Shown: positions 52,959-61,577 of the stretch, in pieces
Position numbering within the stretch: position 1 is the stretch's first letter
Layout of the letters: the number at the start of each line of letters is the position of its first letter
Source of the DNA: Lutibacter sp.
Lineage (GTDB): Bacteria > Bacteroidota > Bacteroidia > Flavobacteriales > Flavobacteriaceae
DNA length: 61,758 nucleotides
Reading direction: 5' to 3'
Assembly (NCBI RefSeq): GCF_016342705.1
Contig: NZ_JAEINV010000006.1
Span: 167,344 to 229,101, forward strand
Position numbers and translations under genes: made by a program
The notes under the pieces: generated by a model
What the model was told of the DNA's origin: nothing
What the model saw: only the letters and a program-made list of their open reading frames with translations
The model's database searches: none

Positions 52959-53996
52959 TTAAAATTTAAAGTAATTCAATTTTTTCCTCATTTGGTATTT
53001 GCGAAAAAGATTTAAAGGTTTTTTCTTTAAATAAGATCTGTCTTTTTCTAAAAATGCTAAAGTTGTATCAATAATTCTTTTACTAGATTTCCCATCATTG
53101 TATGGATGCGTAAATTCGATATAATTCTCAATTTCTTTCATTACATCTTTAGGGTAAGAAAATGCTCTTTCAAGGCTTTCTTCAATCTGGCTAACCTCTT
53201 CAATATTCATTAAATGAGGCATTGGTTTATTGTTTCTAAAAGTAACAACCGGTTTACGCTGCAAAATAAATTCAGGAATTGCAGAAGTTGTATCAGAAAA
53301 CATGATGTCAGCTATTTTAAAAATAGGAATGATGTCTGTTGTATCAAAATATTTCAAATTTTCATTTTCTAAACTTTTGAATTTCTCAACAATAACAGGG
53401 TCCATTTTAGGGTGTAAAATCACTAAAAACTGCCATTTCCCAATTAATGACAATCGCTTAATTTCTTCAAAAACTTCAGGAATATTGGCTAAACTGTATT
53501 TAGTAGTAAAAGTAGAAGAAATAAGTACGGTTGGCTTAGCATTAATTCTTTCTAACGTATTAGTTTCACTAAAAAGTGGATCAACTTTGGACCAACCTGT
53601 TTCAACTACTTCAAAATAGCCGTGCTTCTTTTTTAACATATTAAAAGGACCTGTAGTTGAAGGTCCTTGTGTACAATACAAATCGAAAAAACCTCGTATT
53701 CTAAAATGACCTTTCTTAAAACTCCATTTATTCACCAAAAATCCGTGAAATATTTGAACTTTAATTCCTGGAAAAAAATGAGGAACAGCATCAGTTGCTA
53801 CCAAAACTATTTCAGGATTATAATCCATTACCTCCTGCACCGTGTTTAACAATGTTTCTTCTATTGTTAAATATGTTTTAGCGCTTTCTAATTCAGAAAA
53901 CCATTTTACATCGTGACCTCTTTTAATAATTTCCTTTTGAAGAGGTTTACCAATTGGAACACTATATCCGTGTGAAATATGAATTAAAAAACGCAT
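52959..53996 (-). CDS. CDP-glycerol glycerophosphotransferase-family protein
   Basis: 345 residues, GT-B-like fold of the CDP-glycerol:poly(glycerophosphate) transferase family. VQIFHGFLVNKWSFKKGHFR contains the conserved His-Gly region, GWSKVDPLF follows, then LVILHPKMDP, and FKIADIMFSDTTSAIPEFILQRKPVVTF with the SDTTS donor-binding motif. Members in Gram-negatives modify surface polysaccharides with glycerol phosphate or related groups. It is shorter than teichoic-acid polymerases because the N-terminal membrane-binding segment is missing. Confidence 0.85.
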   Translation of the reverse strand: MRFLIHISHGYSVPIGKPLQKEIIKRGHDVKWFSELESAKTYLTIEETLLNTVQEVMDYNPEIVLVATDAVPHFFPGIKVQIFHGFLVNKWSFKKGHFRIRGFFDLYCTQGPSTTGPFNMLKKKHGYFEVVETGWSKVDPLFSETNTLERINAKPTVLISSTFTTKYSLANIPEVFEEIKRLSLIGKWQFLVILHPKMDPVIVEKFKSLENENLKYFDTTDIIPIFKIADIMFSDTTSAIPEFILQRKPVVTFRNNKPMPHLMNIEEVSQIEESLERAFSYPKDVMKEIENYIEFTHPYNDGKSSKRIIDTTLAFLEKDRSYLKKKPLNLFRKYQMRKKLNYFKF

Positions 53997-54021
53997 TATA
54001 AACTTGTAATAAAATTATATG

Positions 54022-54029
54022 CAAATATA
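54022..54029 (-). promoter_or_regulatory. -7 box for the CDP-glycerol transferase gene
   Basis: TATATTTG on the minus strand, exact match, 26 bases before the start and just after the dapD stop. It suggests the surface-glycan genes are transcribed separately from dapD. Confidence 0.5.
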
Positions 54030-54034
54030 CAAAA

Positions 54035-54850
54035 TTAAACTGCTACATTGTTTTCACGCAACGCATCATTTAATGATGTTTTTTTATCAGTACTTTCTTT
54101 ACGTTTTCCAATAATCATAGCGCAAGGAACATAAAATTCACCTGCTGGAAATACTTTTTTATAACTTCCCGGAATTACAACTGAACGTGAAGGAACAAAT
54201 CCTTTATATTCTACTGGAGAATCTCCTGTTACATCAATAATTTTAGTACTCATTGTTAACACCACATTTGCTCCTAAAACTGCCTCTTTTTCAACACGAA
54301 CTCCTTCCACAACTATACAACGAGAACCTACAAAAACGTTATCTTCTATAATAACTGGTGCGGTTTGTAATGGTTCTAAAACACCACCAATTCCAACACC
54401 TCCACTTAAATGAACATTTTTACCAATTTGTGCACAACTACCAACAGTTGCCCAAGTATCTACCATAGTTCCTTCATCTACATACGCACCAATATTTACA
54501 TAACTTGGCATTAAAATAGTTCCTGCAGAAATATATGATCCGTGACGTGCAACTGCGTGAGGAACTACTCTCACTCCTTTTTCTTTATAACCTCTTTTTA
54601 ACGGAATTTTATCATGATATTCAAAAATACCAACTTCAATCGTTTCCATTTGTTGAATAGGAAAATAAAGCACCACCGCTTTTTTCACCCATTCATTCAC
54701 TTGCCATCCGTTTTCAATAGGGTGTGCAACACGTAATGTTCCACTATCTAATAAATTTACTACTTCTCGTATAGCATTCTGCGTTGTTGTTTCTTTTAAT
54801 AATTCTCTTTTTTCCCAGGCGTTTTCAATAATTTTTCTTAGTGCTTCCAT
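54035..54850 (-). CDS. dapD: 2,3,4,5-tetrahydropyridine-2,6-dicarboxylate N-succinyltransferase
   Basis: Left-handed beta-helix acyltransferase of the succinylase branch of lysine/diaminopimelate synthesis. 271 residues. GTLRVAHPIENGWQVNEWVKK is the N-terminal domain. The hexapeptide-repeat body includes ISAGTILMPSYVNIGAYVDEG, then MVDTWATVGSCAQIGKNVHL and VFVGSRCIVVEGVRVEKEAVLG. RSVVIPGSYKKVFPAGEFYVPC ends the fold. Confidence 0.96.
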   Translation of the reverse strand: MEALRKIIENAWEKRELLKETTTQNAIREVVNLLDSGTLRVAHPIENGWQVNEWVKKAVVLYFPIQQMETIEVGIFEYHDKIPLKRGYKEKGVRVVPHAVARHGSYISAGTILMPSYVNIGAYVDEGTMVDTWATVGSCAQIGKNVHLSGGVGIGGVLEPLQTAPVIIEDNVFVGSRCIVVEGVRVEKEAVLGANVVLTMSTKIIDVTGDSPVEYKGFVPSRSVVIPGSYKKVFPAGEFYVPCAMIIGKRKESTDKKTSLNDALRENNVAV

Positions 54851-54872
54851 TCATTTAATATTCTATGAATCG

Positions 54873-54880
54873 CAAATATA
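54873..54880 (-). promoter_or_regulatory. -7 box for dapD
   Basis: TATATTTG on the minus strand, exact match, 23 bases before the ATG. It lies 33 bases from the divergent ruvX -7 box. Confidence 0.5.
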
Positions 54881-54913
54881 AAATATATAAAAGATTTTCT
54901 AATTCAAAATAGC

Positions 54914-54921
54914 TAAATTTG
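54914..54921 (+). promoter_or_regulatory. -7 box for ruvX
   Basis: TAAATTTG, exact match. Its TTG is the longest-frame start of ruvX, which therefore cannot be the translation start if this box is used. Confidence 0.55.
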
Positions 54922-54948
54922 CACAACTTTAAAAATTCTGTTAATATT

Positions 54949-55359
54949 TTGGCTCGTATTTTAGCTTTTGATTATGGTGAAAAAAGAACTGGAATTGCTA
55001 TAACTGATGAACTTCAGATTATTGCTTCTGGACTGACAACTGTTGATACTAAAAAAATATTTTCATTTTTAACAGATTATTTAAAAAATGAAAATGTAGA
55101 ATTATTTATTGTTGGCGAACCTAAACAAATGAATAATAAAGCGAGTGAAAGCGAACAATTTATTAAGGTTTTTGTTGAAAAATTAAGCACTACTTTCCCT
55201 AAAATTCCGATTAAAAGAATTGATGAACGCTTTACCTCAAAAATGGCATTTCAAAGTATGATTGATAGTGGTTTAAAAAAGAAACAGCGCCAAAATAAAG
55301 AGCTAATTGATGAAATTAGCGCTACTTTAATTTTGCAATCTTATTTACACAATCAATAA
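54949..55359 (+). CDS. ruvX: Putative Holliday junction resolvase / pre-16S rRNA nuclease RuvX (YqgF)
   Basis: RNase H-like fold, 136 residues from the TTG at 54949 (M-A-R-I-L-A-F-D-Y-G). The first catalytic Asp is in LAFDYGEKRTGIAIT, then IVGEPKQMNNKASE, and the C-terminal RIDERFTSKMAFQSM and LIDEISATLILQSYL complete the active site. In E. coli the protein processes the 16S rRNA 5' end. The start assignment comes from the family N-terminus and from the -7 box upstream. Confidence 0.92.
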   Translation: MARILAFDYGEKRTGIAITDELQIIASGLTTVDTKKIFSFLTDYLKNENVELFIVGEPKQMNNKASESEQFIKVFVEKLSTTFPKIPIKRIDERFTSKMAFQSMIDSGLKKKQRQNKELIDEISATLILQSYLHNQ

Positions 55360-55368
55360 AAAAATTAA

Positions 55369-56271
55369 TTACTTAGCGTTTAATTTATAAATAGCATCCG
55401 CAAATTTTTCACCTAAATCTATATAGCCATTACTGTCGTAATGCCAAGTGTCGGAATATTTATAATATCTTGTATTTCTAATAATGGAAGCATTTCCATC
55501 CGTTTTTGCAAATTTTTCTTGTGCATATTGCACCAATTCGCCGTAATCCCAAACTTTCCCATCGGCATCATTCCAAGAATCTGAAATTTTTCCAATAACA
55601 ACTGGTAAATCATCTACTCTTAAACTAGCTCTTATTAAATCCATTAACCTTTTTAAGTTGAAATAATATTTATTTGCGACTTCTTCAGTAAAATCGGCAT
55701 CACTTTCACCTTGCATCCAAATGATACCAGAAGGAATTAAAACATCTGCTTTTCCATTTCCATCTATATCTCCATTACTAAAAGCTCCGTTCAAAGTAAT
55801 TAAAAAATGATCATATTGATTTATTCCTTTAAAATCTGGCTCCCAACTACCAAATTGTCTAGCCGCTAAACTATCTATTGATGAACCTCCTTTGGCATAT
55901 TTTATAAATGCAATTTTATCGTTCGGATATAATTCTTGCAACCTTTTAGCTAACGATAATTCAATTCCAAATCTTTCAGAATACTGATTTTTTATACCAT
56001 CCGAAGAAAAGCCAACGCCATGACCTGGTTTTAAAACTTCCCATTTTCCCAAACCTCCATTTTGCTGATGATCTCCTGCTGGATTTCCTTCATAAATAAA
56101 CACATTTTTAAATGGCTTATTTAAATCCTTTGGTAAATCTTTAGTATAACCATAGCCTTCCATATTAGACTGACCTCCTAAATAAAAAACCCGAATACTA
56201 TCTTTTTGTTGGCTGAATAACAATAATGGAAAAATTGTAAATAGTAATAAGATTGATTGATAATGTTTCAT
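55369..56271 (-). CDS. Secreted sialate O-acetylesterase-like SGNH hydrolase
   Basis: 300 residues with a signal peptide (MKHYQSILLLFTIFPLLLFS, cleaved near 21). The SASA/carbohydrate-esterase fold has the nucleophile Ser35 in VFYLGGQSNMEGYG, the oxyanion Gly/Gln blocks (KYAKGGSSID, IIWMQGESDADF), and the C-terminal DxxH pair in SDTWHYDSNGYIDLG. Such enzymes remove acetyl groups from sialic acids or plant polysaccharides. No carbohydrate-utilisation genes surround it, so the substrate is open. Confidence 0.9.
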   Translation of the reverse strand: MKHYQSILLLFTIFPLLLFSQQKDSIRVFYLGGQSNMEGYGYTKDLPKDLNKPFKNVFIYEGNPAGDHQQNGGLGKWEVLKPGHGVGFSSDGIKNQYSERFGIELSLAKRLQELYPNDKIAFIKYAKGGSSIDSLAARQFGSWEPDFKGINQYDHFLITLNGAFSNGDIDGNGKADVLIPSGIIWMQGESDADFTEEVANKYYFNLKRLMDLIRASLRVDDLPVVIGKISDSWNDADGKVWDYGELVQYAQEKFAKTDGNASIIRNTRYYKYSDTWHYDSNGYIDLGEKFADAIYKLNAK

Positions 56272-56331
56272 AGCTAAATGGCGACTTAAATAATTTAAAG
56301 TATTGAAATTACTGCGGATAAAATTACTACA

Positions 56332-57450
56332 TTAATATGTATTAATAATTGTACCAGCTGGAATATTATAATATATTTCAGTTATTTTTAGTTGAAGCCA
56401 TGTAAAATCTCCATCCTCTAATTTCCAAGTTACATGGATTTCTTCAGGGATTTTAATTTTATTAAAAACCTTATTTTTAATGACCTCAACCTCCCATTCT
56501 TTTGGTTGTACATCATTTAAATCTTTATATCTCAAAGTACTAAACTTTTTGAATTCGCCATTTTCACTAAAGAAAAATGTTCCTGAAGTTGTTATATTAT
56601 TCATTGAAATAGTAGCCTTTGCACTTCCATCATCAATATATTCCCACGAAATGTATGAACTTAAAGCTGCAGAAGGAAACCAAACAATTTCAGCTAAAAA
56701 TCTTTGAAGCGTTGCTTCGTTCACTTTTTTATTATTTTTCACATTCACAATTGGTATAATTGAACCCATTTTTATCATCATTTCTCCATTTCCATTTTCT
56801 AACTTATCTCTTCCTTTCATACTTATAATGGAATTGATATTCATAGCTACAGACCAGTTAAAAGCTGCTGGATATGTTGTAAAATATTGCTGAGCAGTAG
56901 CTTTGTACCATTTTTTTTGTTGTGGTTTTAGTTTCATTAAAATTTTCTGTTTTAAATACACACTTTTAATTTTGAATGTGTTATTTACGCCACAATTTCT
57001 TAACCAATTTTGAACAGGAATTGGTACATCTTCTATGGAATTTACACGCATTAATTCCTTTTTTTTATTTAATTCTACTTTAGAAAGCATCTGTACAACT
57101 TCTTCTTTCACCTGCTTTGAAAAACTAAAATTTCCATAAGCAAACATACAAGCAAGCCATATAATTAAGTTTAGCATAGTGCCAAATTTGGCTTCTTTCC
57201 AAAATACAATTATAATTATTTGAGAAATTAAAACAGAAAGGAATCCAAATAACCACCAATAATTGCTTTTAAACAGCAATAAAAAGGTGGTTATTAAGAA
57301 AAATATAGCGGCTATCAGCCAGTATATACCGTAAATTTTTGATATTGAACTGCTTAATAAATTGAGTTCAATAATTTTAAAGGCTTTTAAAAAACCCAAC
57401 ACATGAATTAATGCGTGTGTTACAAGCAAAATAGCAACTAAAATTCTCAT
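56332..57450 (-). CDS. Membrane protein of DUF6544/DUF6920 type
   Basis: 372 residues. The first 110 residues hold four membrane helices (RILVAILLVTHALIHVLGFL, then YGIYWLIAAIFFLITTFLLL, LFGFLSVLISQIIIIVFW and LNLIIWLACMFAYGNF). The soluble rest is beta-rich: PVQNWLRNCGVNN, then AFNWSVAMNINSIISMKGRD, then LQRFLAEIVWFPSAALSSYI and WEYIDDGSAKATISMN. The last three blocks are the ones I associate with DUF6544/DUF6920; the label is from memory and needs a profile search. Function unknown. The gene starts 12 bases after the tandem-repeat protein gene ends, on the same strand. Confidence 0.7.
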   Translation of the reverse strand: MRILVAILLVTHALIHVLGFLKAFKIIELNLLSSSISKIYGIYWLIAAIFFLITTFLLLFKSNYWWLFGFLSVLISQIIIIVFWKEAKFGTMLNLIIWLACMFAYGNFSFSKQVKEEVVQMLSKVELNKKKELMRVNSIEDVPIPVQNWLRNCGVNNTFKIKSVYLKQKILMKLKPQQKKWYKATAQQYFTTYPAAFNWSVAMNINSIISMKGRDKLENGNGEMMIKMGSIIPIVNVKNNKKVNEATLQRFLAEIVWFPSAALSSYISWEYIDDGSAKATISMNNITTSGTFFFSENGEFKKFSTLRYKDLNDVQPKEWEVEVIKNKVFNKIKIPEEIHVTWKLEDGDFTWLQLKITEIYYNIPAGTIINTY

Positions 57451-57462
57451 TACTATTAACTT

Positions 57463-58494
57463 TTACATGTTCTCCGTTACACGTTGGTAATACCAATTTG
57501 CATCAGGATTTCTTATCCCATTTTTTGTGTAATATCCTGTAATTACATTGTTATCTGGAGAAATGGTGTAATGATACATATATCCTTGATCTATAGTTTT
57601 ACCATTTAAAACAGATGGAAATACTTTAAAATTCATTTGTCTACCTTCAAATTGTCCTTCACCTTTATAGGATTTCCAAATTTTTGTATTGATATCTATC
57701 CAAGAAATAACAATCGTAAATTTATTTCCCTCTTGCCAAATATTTAACCGATCATCTTGATCTCTTGCGCCCCGATGCGCCCAACTTCCATAAACATTAA
57801 TTGGTAATGTTTCTTGTGCCGTTGTTTTTATAGTTGAACTGTTAGAATTAATTTTAGTTCCATTCCATTTTTTTGTTGGTGTAGCATTGTTATACCCATA
57901 TTTTCCAGTAAATGCTGAAAAATCGGAATTAAAAATAAATTCAAACTTTCCACTTTTTTTACTTCCGCTATTGCTCCAAGTACCCACAAGTCTATTTCCG
58001 TTTAAAATTGCTTCAATCTTTCCATTACCACCCTCGTAGGTTCCGGCAACTCTGTTTCCATTTTGTTGCAAGGTCATTTGAGCGTAGTCTGTTTTATAAA
58101 CGCCGGAAACATTGTGTAAAATGGTTTCAACTTCTGGACTAACAACCTTTACTGTATTTGAAGATTTAATTTTAGTTCCATTCCATTTTTTTGTTGGAGT
58201 AGCATTGTTATACCCATATTTTCCAATATAAGATGTAAAGTCGGAATTAAAAATAAATTCAAACTTTCCACTTTTTTTACTTCCGCTATTGCTCCAAGTT
58301 CCAACAAGTAAATTTCCGTTTAAAATTGCGTCAATTTTTCCATTACCGCTTTCGTAAGTTCCGGTAACTCTGTTTCCATTTTGTTGCAATGTCATTTCTT
58401 TGTAGTCTGTTTTATAAACGCCAGCAACATTTTGTGAAAACCCTACAAAACTAACAAAAAATGTAACTAGCAAAATAATTAGATTCTTTTTCAT
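57463..58494 (-). CDS. Secreted protein with two 106-residue beta repeats
   Basis: 343 residues. Signal peptide MKKNLIILLVTFFVSFVGFS. Two tandem repeats of 106 residues (about 22-110 and 128-216) follow: GVYKTDYKEMTLQQNGNRVT then GTYESGNGKIDAILNGNLLV then GTWSNSGSKKSGKFEFIFNS and KYGYNNATPTKKWNGTKI, each about 90% alike at DNA level as well. The last 125 residues (VYGSWAHRGARDQDDRLNIW to the end) form a separate beta domain. The repeats resemble lipocalin-like or similar beta sheets (G-T-Y/W spaced strands), but I name no family. Its partner is the membrane protein 12 bases downstream. Confidence 0.8.
   Translation of the reverse strand: MKKNLIILLVTFFVSFVGFSQNVAGVYKTDYKEMTLQQNGNRVTGTYESGNGKIDAILNGNLLVGTWSNSGSKKSGKFEFIFNSDFTSYIGKYGYNNATPTKKWNGTKIKSSNTVKVVSPEVETILHNVSGVYKTDYAQMTLQQNGNRVAGTYEGGNGKIEAILNGNRLVGTWSNSGSKKSGKFEFIFNSDFSAFTGKYGYNNATPTKKWNGTKINSNSSTIKTTAQETLPINVYGSWAHRGARDQDDRLNIWQEGNKFTIVISWIDINTKIWKSYKGEGQFEGRQMNFKVFPSVLNGKTIDQGYMYHYTISPDNNVITGYYTKNGIRNPDANWYYQRVTENM
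57852..58487 (-). repeat. Two direct DNA repeats of 318 bases within the secreted protein gene
   Basis: Matching points (for example TTTTAGTTCC at 57852 and 58170) are 318 bases, exactly 106 codons, apart. The blocks for the GTWSNSGSKKSGKF segment and the KYGYNNATPTKKWNGTKI segment are almost identical in DNA. Confidence 0.8.
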
Positions 58495-58958
58495 CTTCTA
58501 AAAATTAATGCGTTTTAAAAATGCTTACTCTATCGATTTTCAGCTTTTTCTCGGCTACTCATTTATTAATGTCGAATTTCGCTTTCACATGTTCGACGTT
58601 GGGTGTTCAACCCATTTAAAACTTGCTCCCAATTTATAATTATATAAAATGAAAGGGGAATCCGCTCTAATTTAAAACAAAAAATAAGGGTTGAAAAATA
58701 TAAAACAAGGTTGTTTTACTCTTTAAATTTAAGAAAAAAACGTGATAAAACATTGAAATTTAAAAGATTTCAACTTCAAATTGATAATTACATTATTGTA
58801 GTTATTTTTAAAAAGAGTTTATTTATAAAAATTATTTATATCATAAAAAACGGCAAAGTTTTCATTAAATCTGAAAAAAACTAAATACAATTTATTTATA
58901 ATATTAACGGTTTTGTAAATTACAATTCCCAACATTTTATTATTCATTTAATCTTTTG
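58495..58958. other. Non-coding stretch, no clear feature
   Basis: About 460 bases between the divergent repeat-protein and def genes. It is A+T-rich apart from a slightly G+C-richer patch at about 58570-58660. I see no ORF of coding character, tRNA, hairpin terminator or exact TAnnTTTG box on the minus strand that would serve the repeat-protein gene. The only recognisable element is the def -7 box at its right edge. Confidence 0.4.
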
Positions 58959-58966
58959 TATTTTTG
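58959..58966 (+). promoter_or_regulatory. -7 box for the def-DUF5606-mazG operon
   Basis: TATTTTTG, exact match. Its TTG at 58964 is the longest-frame start of def and lies upstream of the predicted transcription start. The leader to the ATG at 58985 is about 14 bases. Confidence 0.55.
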
Positions 58967-58984
58967 CAAACCAAAAAAAAGAAT

Positions 58985-59572
58985 ATGATTTTACCTATTG
59001 TGGCGTACGGCGATCCTGTTTTAAGAAAAGTAGGAGTAGAAATTGACAAAAACTACCCTAATTTAGCAGAACTTATTGAGAACATGAGAGAGACTATGGT
59101 GAATGCACAAGGTGTTGGTTTAGCTGCACCGCAAATTGACAAGTCTATACGTTTATTTCTTGTAAATACAACACCATTTGGCGAAGATGAAGATTTAGAA
59201 GAAACTGAACGCGCATTTTTATCTAATTTTAATAAAGTGTTTATTAACGCTAAAATTTTAAAAGAAGAGGGAGAAGAATGGGCATTTAATGAAGGTTGTT
59301 TAAGTATTCCTGATATTAGGGAAGACGTATTTAGACAAGAAAAAATTACCATTGAGTATTTAGACGAAAATTTTGAAAAACACACCGACGTAATTGGTGG
59401 TTTAGCAGCTAGAGTTGTACAACATGAATACGATCATATTGAAGGAATTTTATTTACTGATAAAATATCTTCCTTAAAAAAACGATTAATTAAAAAGAAA
59501 TTAGAAAATATTTCAAAAGGAAAAGTAAACGCTGATTACAGAATGAAATTTTTTTCACCAAAAAGAAAATAA
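58985..59572 (+). CDS. def: Peptide deformylase
   Basis: Removes the N-formyl group from nascent proteins. 195 residues from the ATG at 58985 (M-I-L-P-I-V-A-Y-G). All three motifs are intact: GVGLAAPQ (43-50), EGCLSIP with metal ligand Cys105, and QHEYDH with His147, Glu148 and His151. An acidic loop (FGEDEDLEETE) between motifs is common in Bacteroidota forms. DUF5606 and mazG follow with gaps of 4 and 1 bases, so the three form an operon. Confidence 0.97.
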   Translation: MILPIVAYGDPVLRKVGVEIDKNYPNLAELIENMRETMVNAQGVGLAAPQIDKSIRLFLVNTTPFGEDEDLEETERAFLSNFNKVFINAKILKEEGEEWAFNEGCLSIPDIREDVFRQEKITIEYLDENFEKHTDVIGGLAARVVQHEYDHIEGILFTDKISSLKKRLIKKKLENISKGKVNADYRMKFFSPKRK

Positions 59573-59576
59573 CTAT

Positions 59577-59996
59577 ATGGAATTAAAAAATATTGTTGCC
59601 ATTAATGGTAAACCAGGATTGTTTGAGATTAAAGCACAATCTAAAGGAGGAATTATTGTAGAATCATTACTTGATGGTAAAAAAACACCAGTAACTGCTA
59701 CACATAATATTAGTGCTTTAAACGAAATTGCAATTTACACGTACGAAGAGGAAATTCCATTACGTATAGTTTTTAAAGCAATTGCAGAAAAAGAAGGTGG
59801 AAAAGAAGGATTAAGTCCTAAAGAAAGCGGAAAAGTATTAACGTCTTATTTTAGAGAAGTTTTACCAAACTTTGATGAAGAACGTGTGTACACTTCTAAC
59901 ATCAAAAAAGTATTAACTTGGTATAATTTATTAGCCTCAAAAAACTTCGATTTTGCTTCAATAGTAGAAGTGGAAGAAGAAACAACCGAAGAATAA
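59577..59996 (+). CDS. DUF5606 family protein
   Basis: 139 residues. It starts LKNIVAINGKPGLFEIKAQS and continues GGIIVESLLDGKKTPV. The second half is helical (SPKESGKVLTSYFREVLPNF, then NIKKVLTWYNLLASKNF). This matches DUF5606, a Bacteroidota family encoded next to def and mazG. The N-terminal half looks like a small beta barrel. No function known. It sits 4 bases after def and 1 base before mazG, so tight coupling is likely. Confidence 0.88.
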   Translation: MELKNIVAINGKPGLFEIKAQSKGGIIVESLLDGKKTPVTATHNISALNEIAIYTYEEEIPLRIVFKAIAEKEGGKEGLSPKESGKVLTSYFREVLPNFDEERVYTSNIKKVLTWYNLLASKNFDFASIVEVEEETTEE

Positions 59997-59997
59997 T

Positions 59998-60777
59998 ATG
60001 CACACAAGAGAACAGCAACTTCAGGCATTTGGTCGTTTATTAGACATTATGGATGAGTTGCGTTCTAAATGTCCTTGGGATCAAAAACAAACATTTCAAT
60101 CGCTTCGACATTTAACTATTGAAGAAACCTATGAATTAGGTGACGCCATTCTTAATAACGATTTACAAGAAATTAAAAAAGAATTAGGCGATGTTTTATT
60201 ACACATTGTTTTTTACGCTAAAATAGGTTCTGAAACGGACGCTTTTGATATTGCAGATGTTGCAGAATCTATTTCAGAAAAATTAATTTACCGCCATCCA
60301 CATATTTATGGAGATGTTGAAGTAGAAAACGAAGAGGACGTAAAACAAAACTGGGAAAAGCTAAAACTAAAAGAAGGTAAAACCTCGGTTTTAGAAGGTG
60401 TTCCGCCATCGTTACCTGCCATGGTAAAGGCCAATAGAATTCAAGATAAAGTTGCTGGAGTTGGTTTTGACTGGGAAAAACCGGAACAAGTTTGGGAAAA
60501 AGTTCAGGAAGAATTGAATGAATTAAATGCTGAAATTGAAAAAGGAAATACCGATAACATAGAAGCCGAATTTGGTGATGTATTATTTTCACTCATCAAT
60601 TATGCGCGGTTTATTAAGGTAAATCCAGAAAATGCTTTAGAACGCACCAATAAAAAATTCATCAACAGATTTCAACACCTTGAAACAGCAGCAAAAAAAA
60701 TGGATAAATCACTACATGATATGTCTTTAGCTGAAATGGATGTGTTTTGGAATGCAGCTAAAAAACTATACAAATAG
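59998..60777 (+). CDS. mazG: Nucleoside triphosphate pyrophosphohydrolase MazG
   Basis: 259 residues with two MazG domains. The first (about 20-110) has CPWDQKQTFQSLRHLTIEETYELGDAI and KKELGDVLLHIVFYAKI; the second (about 160-240) has WEKVQEELNELNAEIEKGN and EAEFGDVLFSLINYARF. The ExxE...ExxD metal sites are visible in both. RHPHIYGDVEVENEEDVKQNW is the linker signature. It hydrolyses NTPs or damaged nucleotides to NMPs and pyrophosphate. Third gene of the def operon. Confidence 0.95.
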   Translation: MHTREQQLQAFGRLLDIMDELRSKCPWDQKQTFQSLRHLTIEETYELGDAILNNDLQEIKKELGDVLLHIVFYAKIGSETDAFDIADVAESISEKLIYRHPHIYGDVEVENEEDVKQNWEKLKLKEGKTSVLEGVPPSLPAMVKANRIQDKVAGVGFDWEKPEQVWEKVQEELNELNAEIEKGNTDNIEAEFGDVLFSLINYARFIKVNPENALERTNKKFINRFQHLETAAKKMDKSLHDMSLAEMDVFWNAAKKLYK

Positions 60778-60835
60778 AAATTACTTTAACTTCTATCAAT
60801 TAATTTTTTTACCTTAGTATATTAAACTTATTATA

Positions 60836-61570
60836 ATGGAGAAAATTGTAATTATAACTGGCGGCAGTAAAGGAATAGGACACGGAATTGCAGAAGTATA
60901 TCATAAAAACGGGTATAGAGTTATTTCAATTTCAAGAACTACTTTAAAAAAAGAGTATGCTGTTGAACAGTATCCATGTGATTTAACAGATCTACAACAA
61001 TTAGAAAAAACAATTACCGAAATATTTTCTCATTTAGACAAGACTAATACTTCCATTTTAACATTATTTAATAATGCCGGTAGTTTAGGAACTGTAAATA
61101 CGCTTGAAAATATTTCAGCTGAAAATATTAGCAATACCATTCAAATAAATTTAACTGCACCTTTAGTAGTAAGTTCATTATTTATAAAATTTACGAAAGG
61201 GTGGGATTGTAAAAAGCGAATTATAAATATCTCTTCAGGTGCTGCCATAAATCCTTACGGAAGTTGGGCCATGTATTGTTCCACAAAAGCTGGATTGGAT
61301 ATGCTTACAAAAGTAGTGGCCAAAGAACAGAAAAAAATTAAAAACGGTGTTAAAATAACTTCTGTGTATCCGGGTGTGGTTGACACTGATATGCAAGAAG
61401 AAGTTAGAAACACCTCCAAAGAAAATTTTAAATCAGTTCAACGATTTATTGATTTTTACGAAAAAGGGGCGCTCGCTACACCAAAACAAGTTGCAGAACA
61501 AATTTATGAGCTTGATATGAATGGTAAGTTAAAAAACGGAAAAATTATTGATGTAAGAAATTACAAATAA
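60836..61570 (+). CDS. SDR family oxidoreductase (sepiapterin-reductase-like)
   Basis: 244 residues. TGGSKGIGHGIAEVYHKNGY binds the dinucleotide, YPCDLTDLQQ follows, then FNNAGSLGTVNTLENI, the catalytic IINISSGAAINPYGSWAMYCSTKAGLDML, and the VYPGVVDTDMQEEVRNTS loop. The block ...YCSTKAGLDMLT...VYPGVVDTDMQ is typical of sepiapterin-reductase-type SDRs, which act on pterins or small ketones. The start ATG at 60836 is 58 bases after mazG. The 21-base repeat array follows its stop. Confidence 0.9.
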   Translation: MEKIVIITGGSKGIGHGIAEVYHKNGYRVISISRTTLKKEYAVEQYPCDLTDLQQLEKTITEIFSHLDKTNTSILTLFNNAGSLGTVNTLENISAENISNTIQINLTAPLVVSSLFIKFTKGWDCKKRIINISSGAAINPYGSWAMYCSTKAGLDMLTKVVAKEQKKIKNGVKITSVYPGVVDTDMQEEVRNTSKENFKSVQRFIDFYEKGALATPKQVAEQIYELDMNGKLKNGKIIDVRNYK

Positions 61571-61577
61571 TAAAAAA

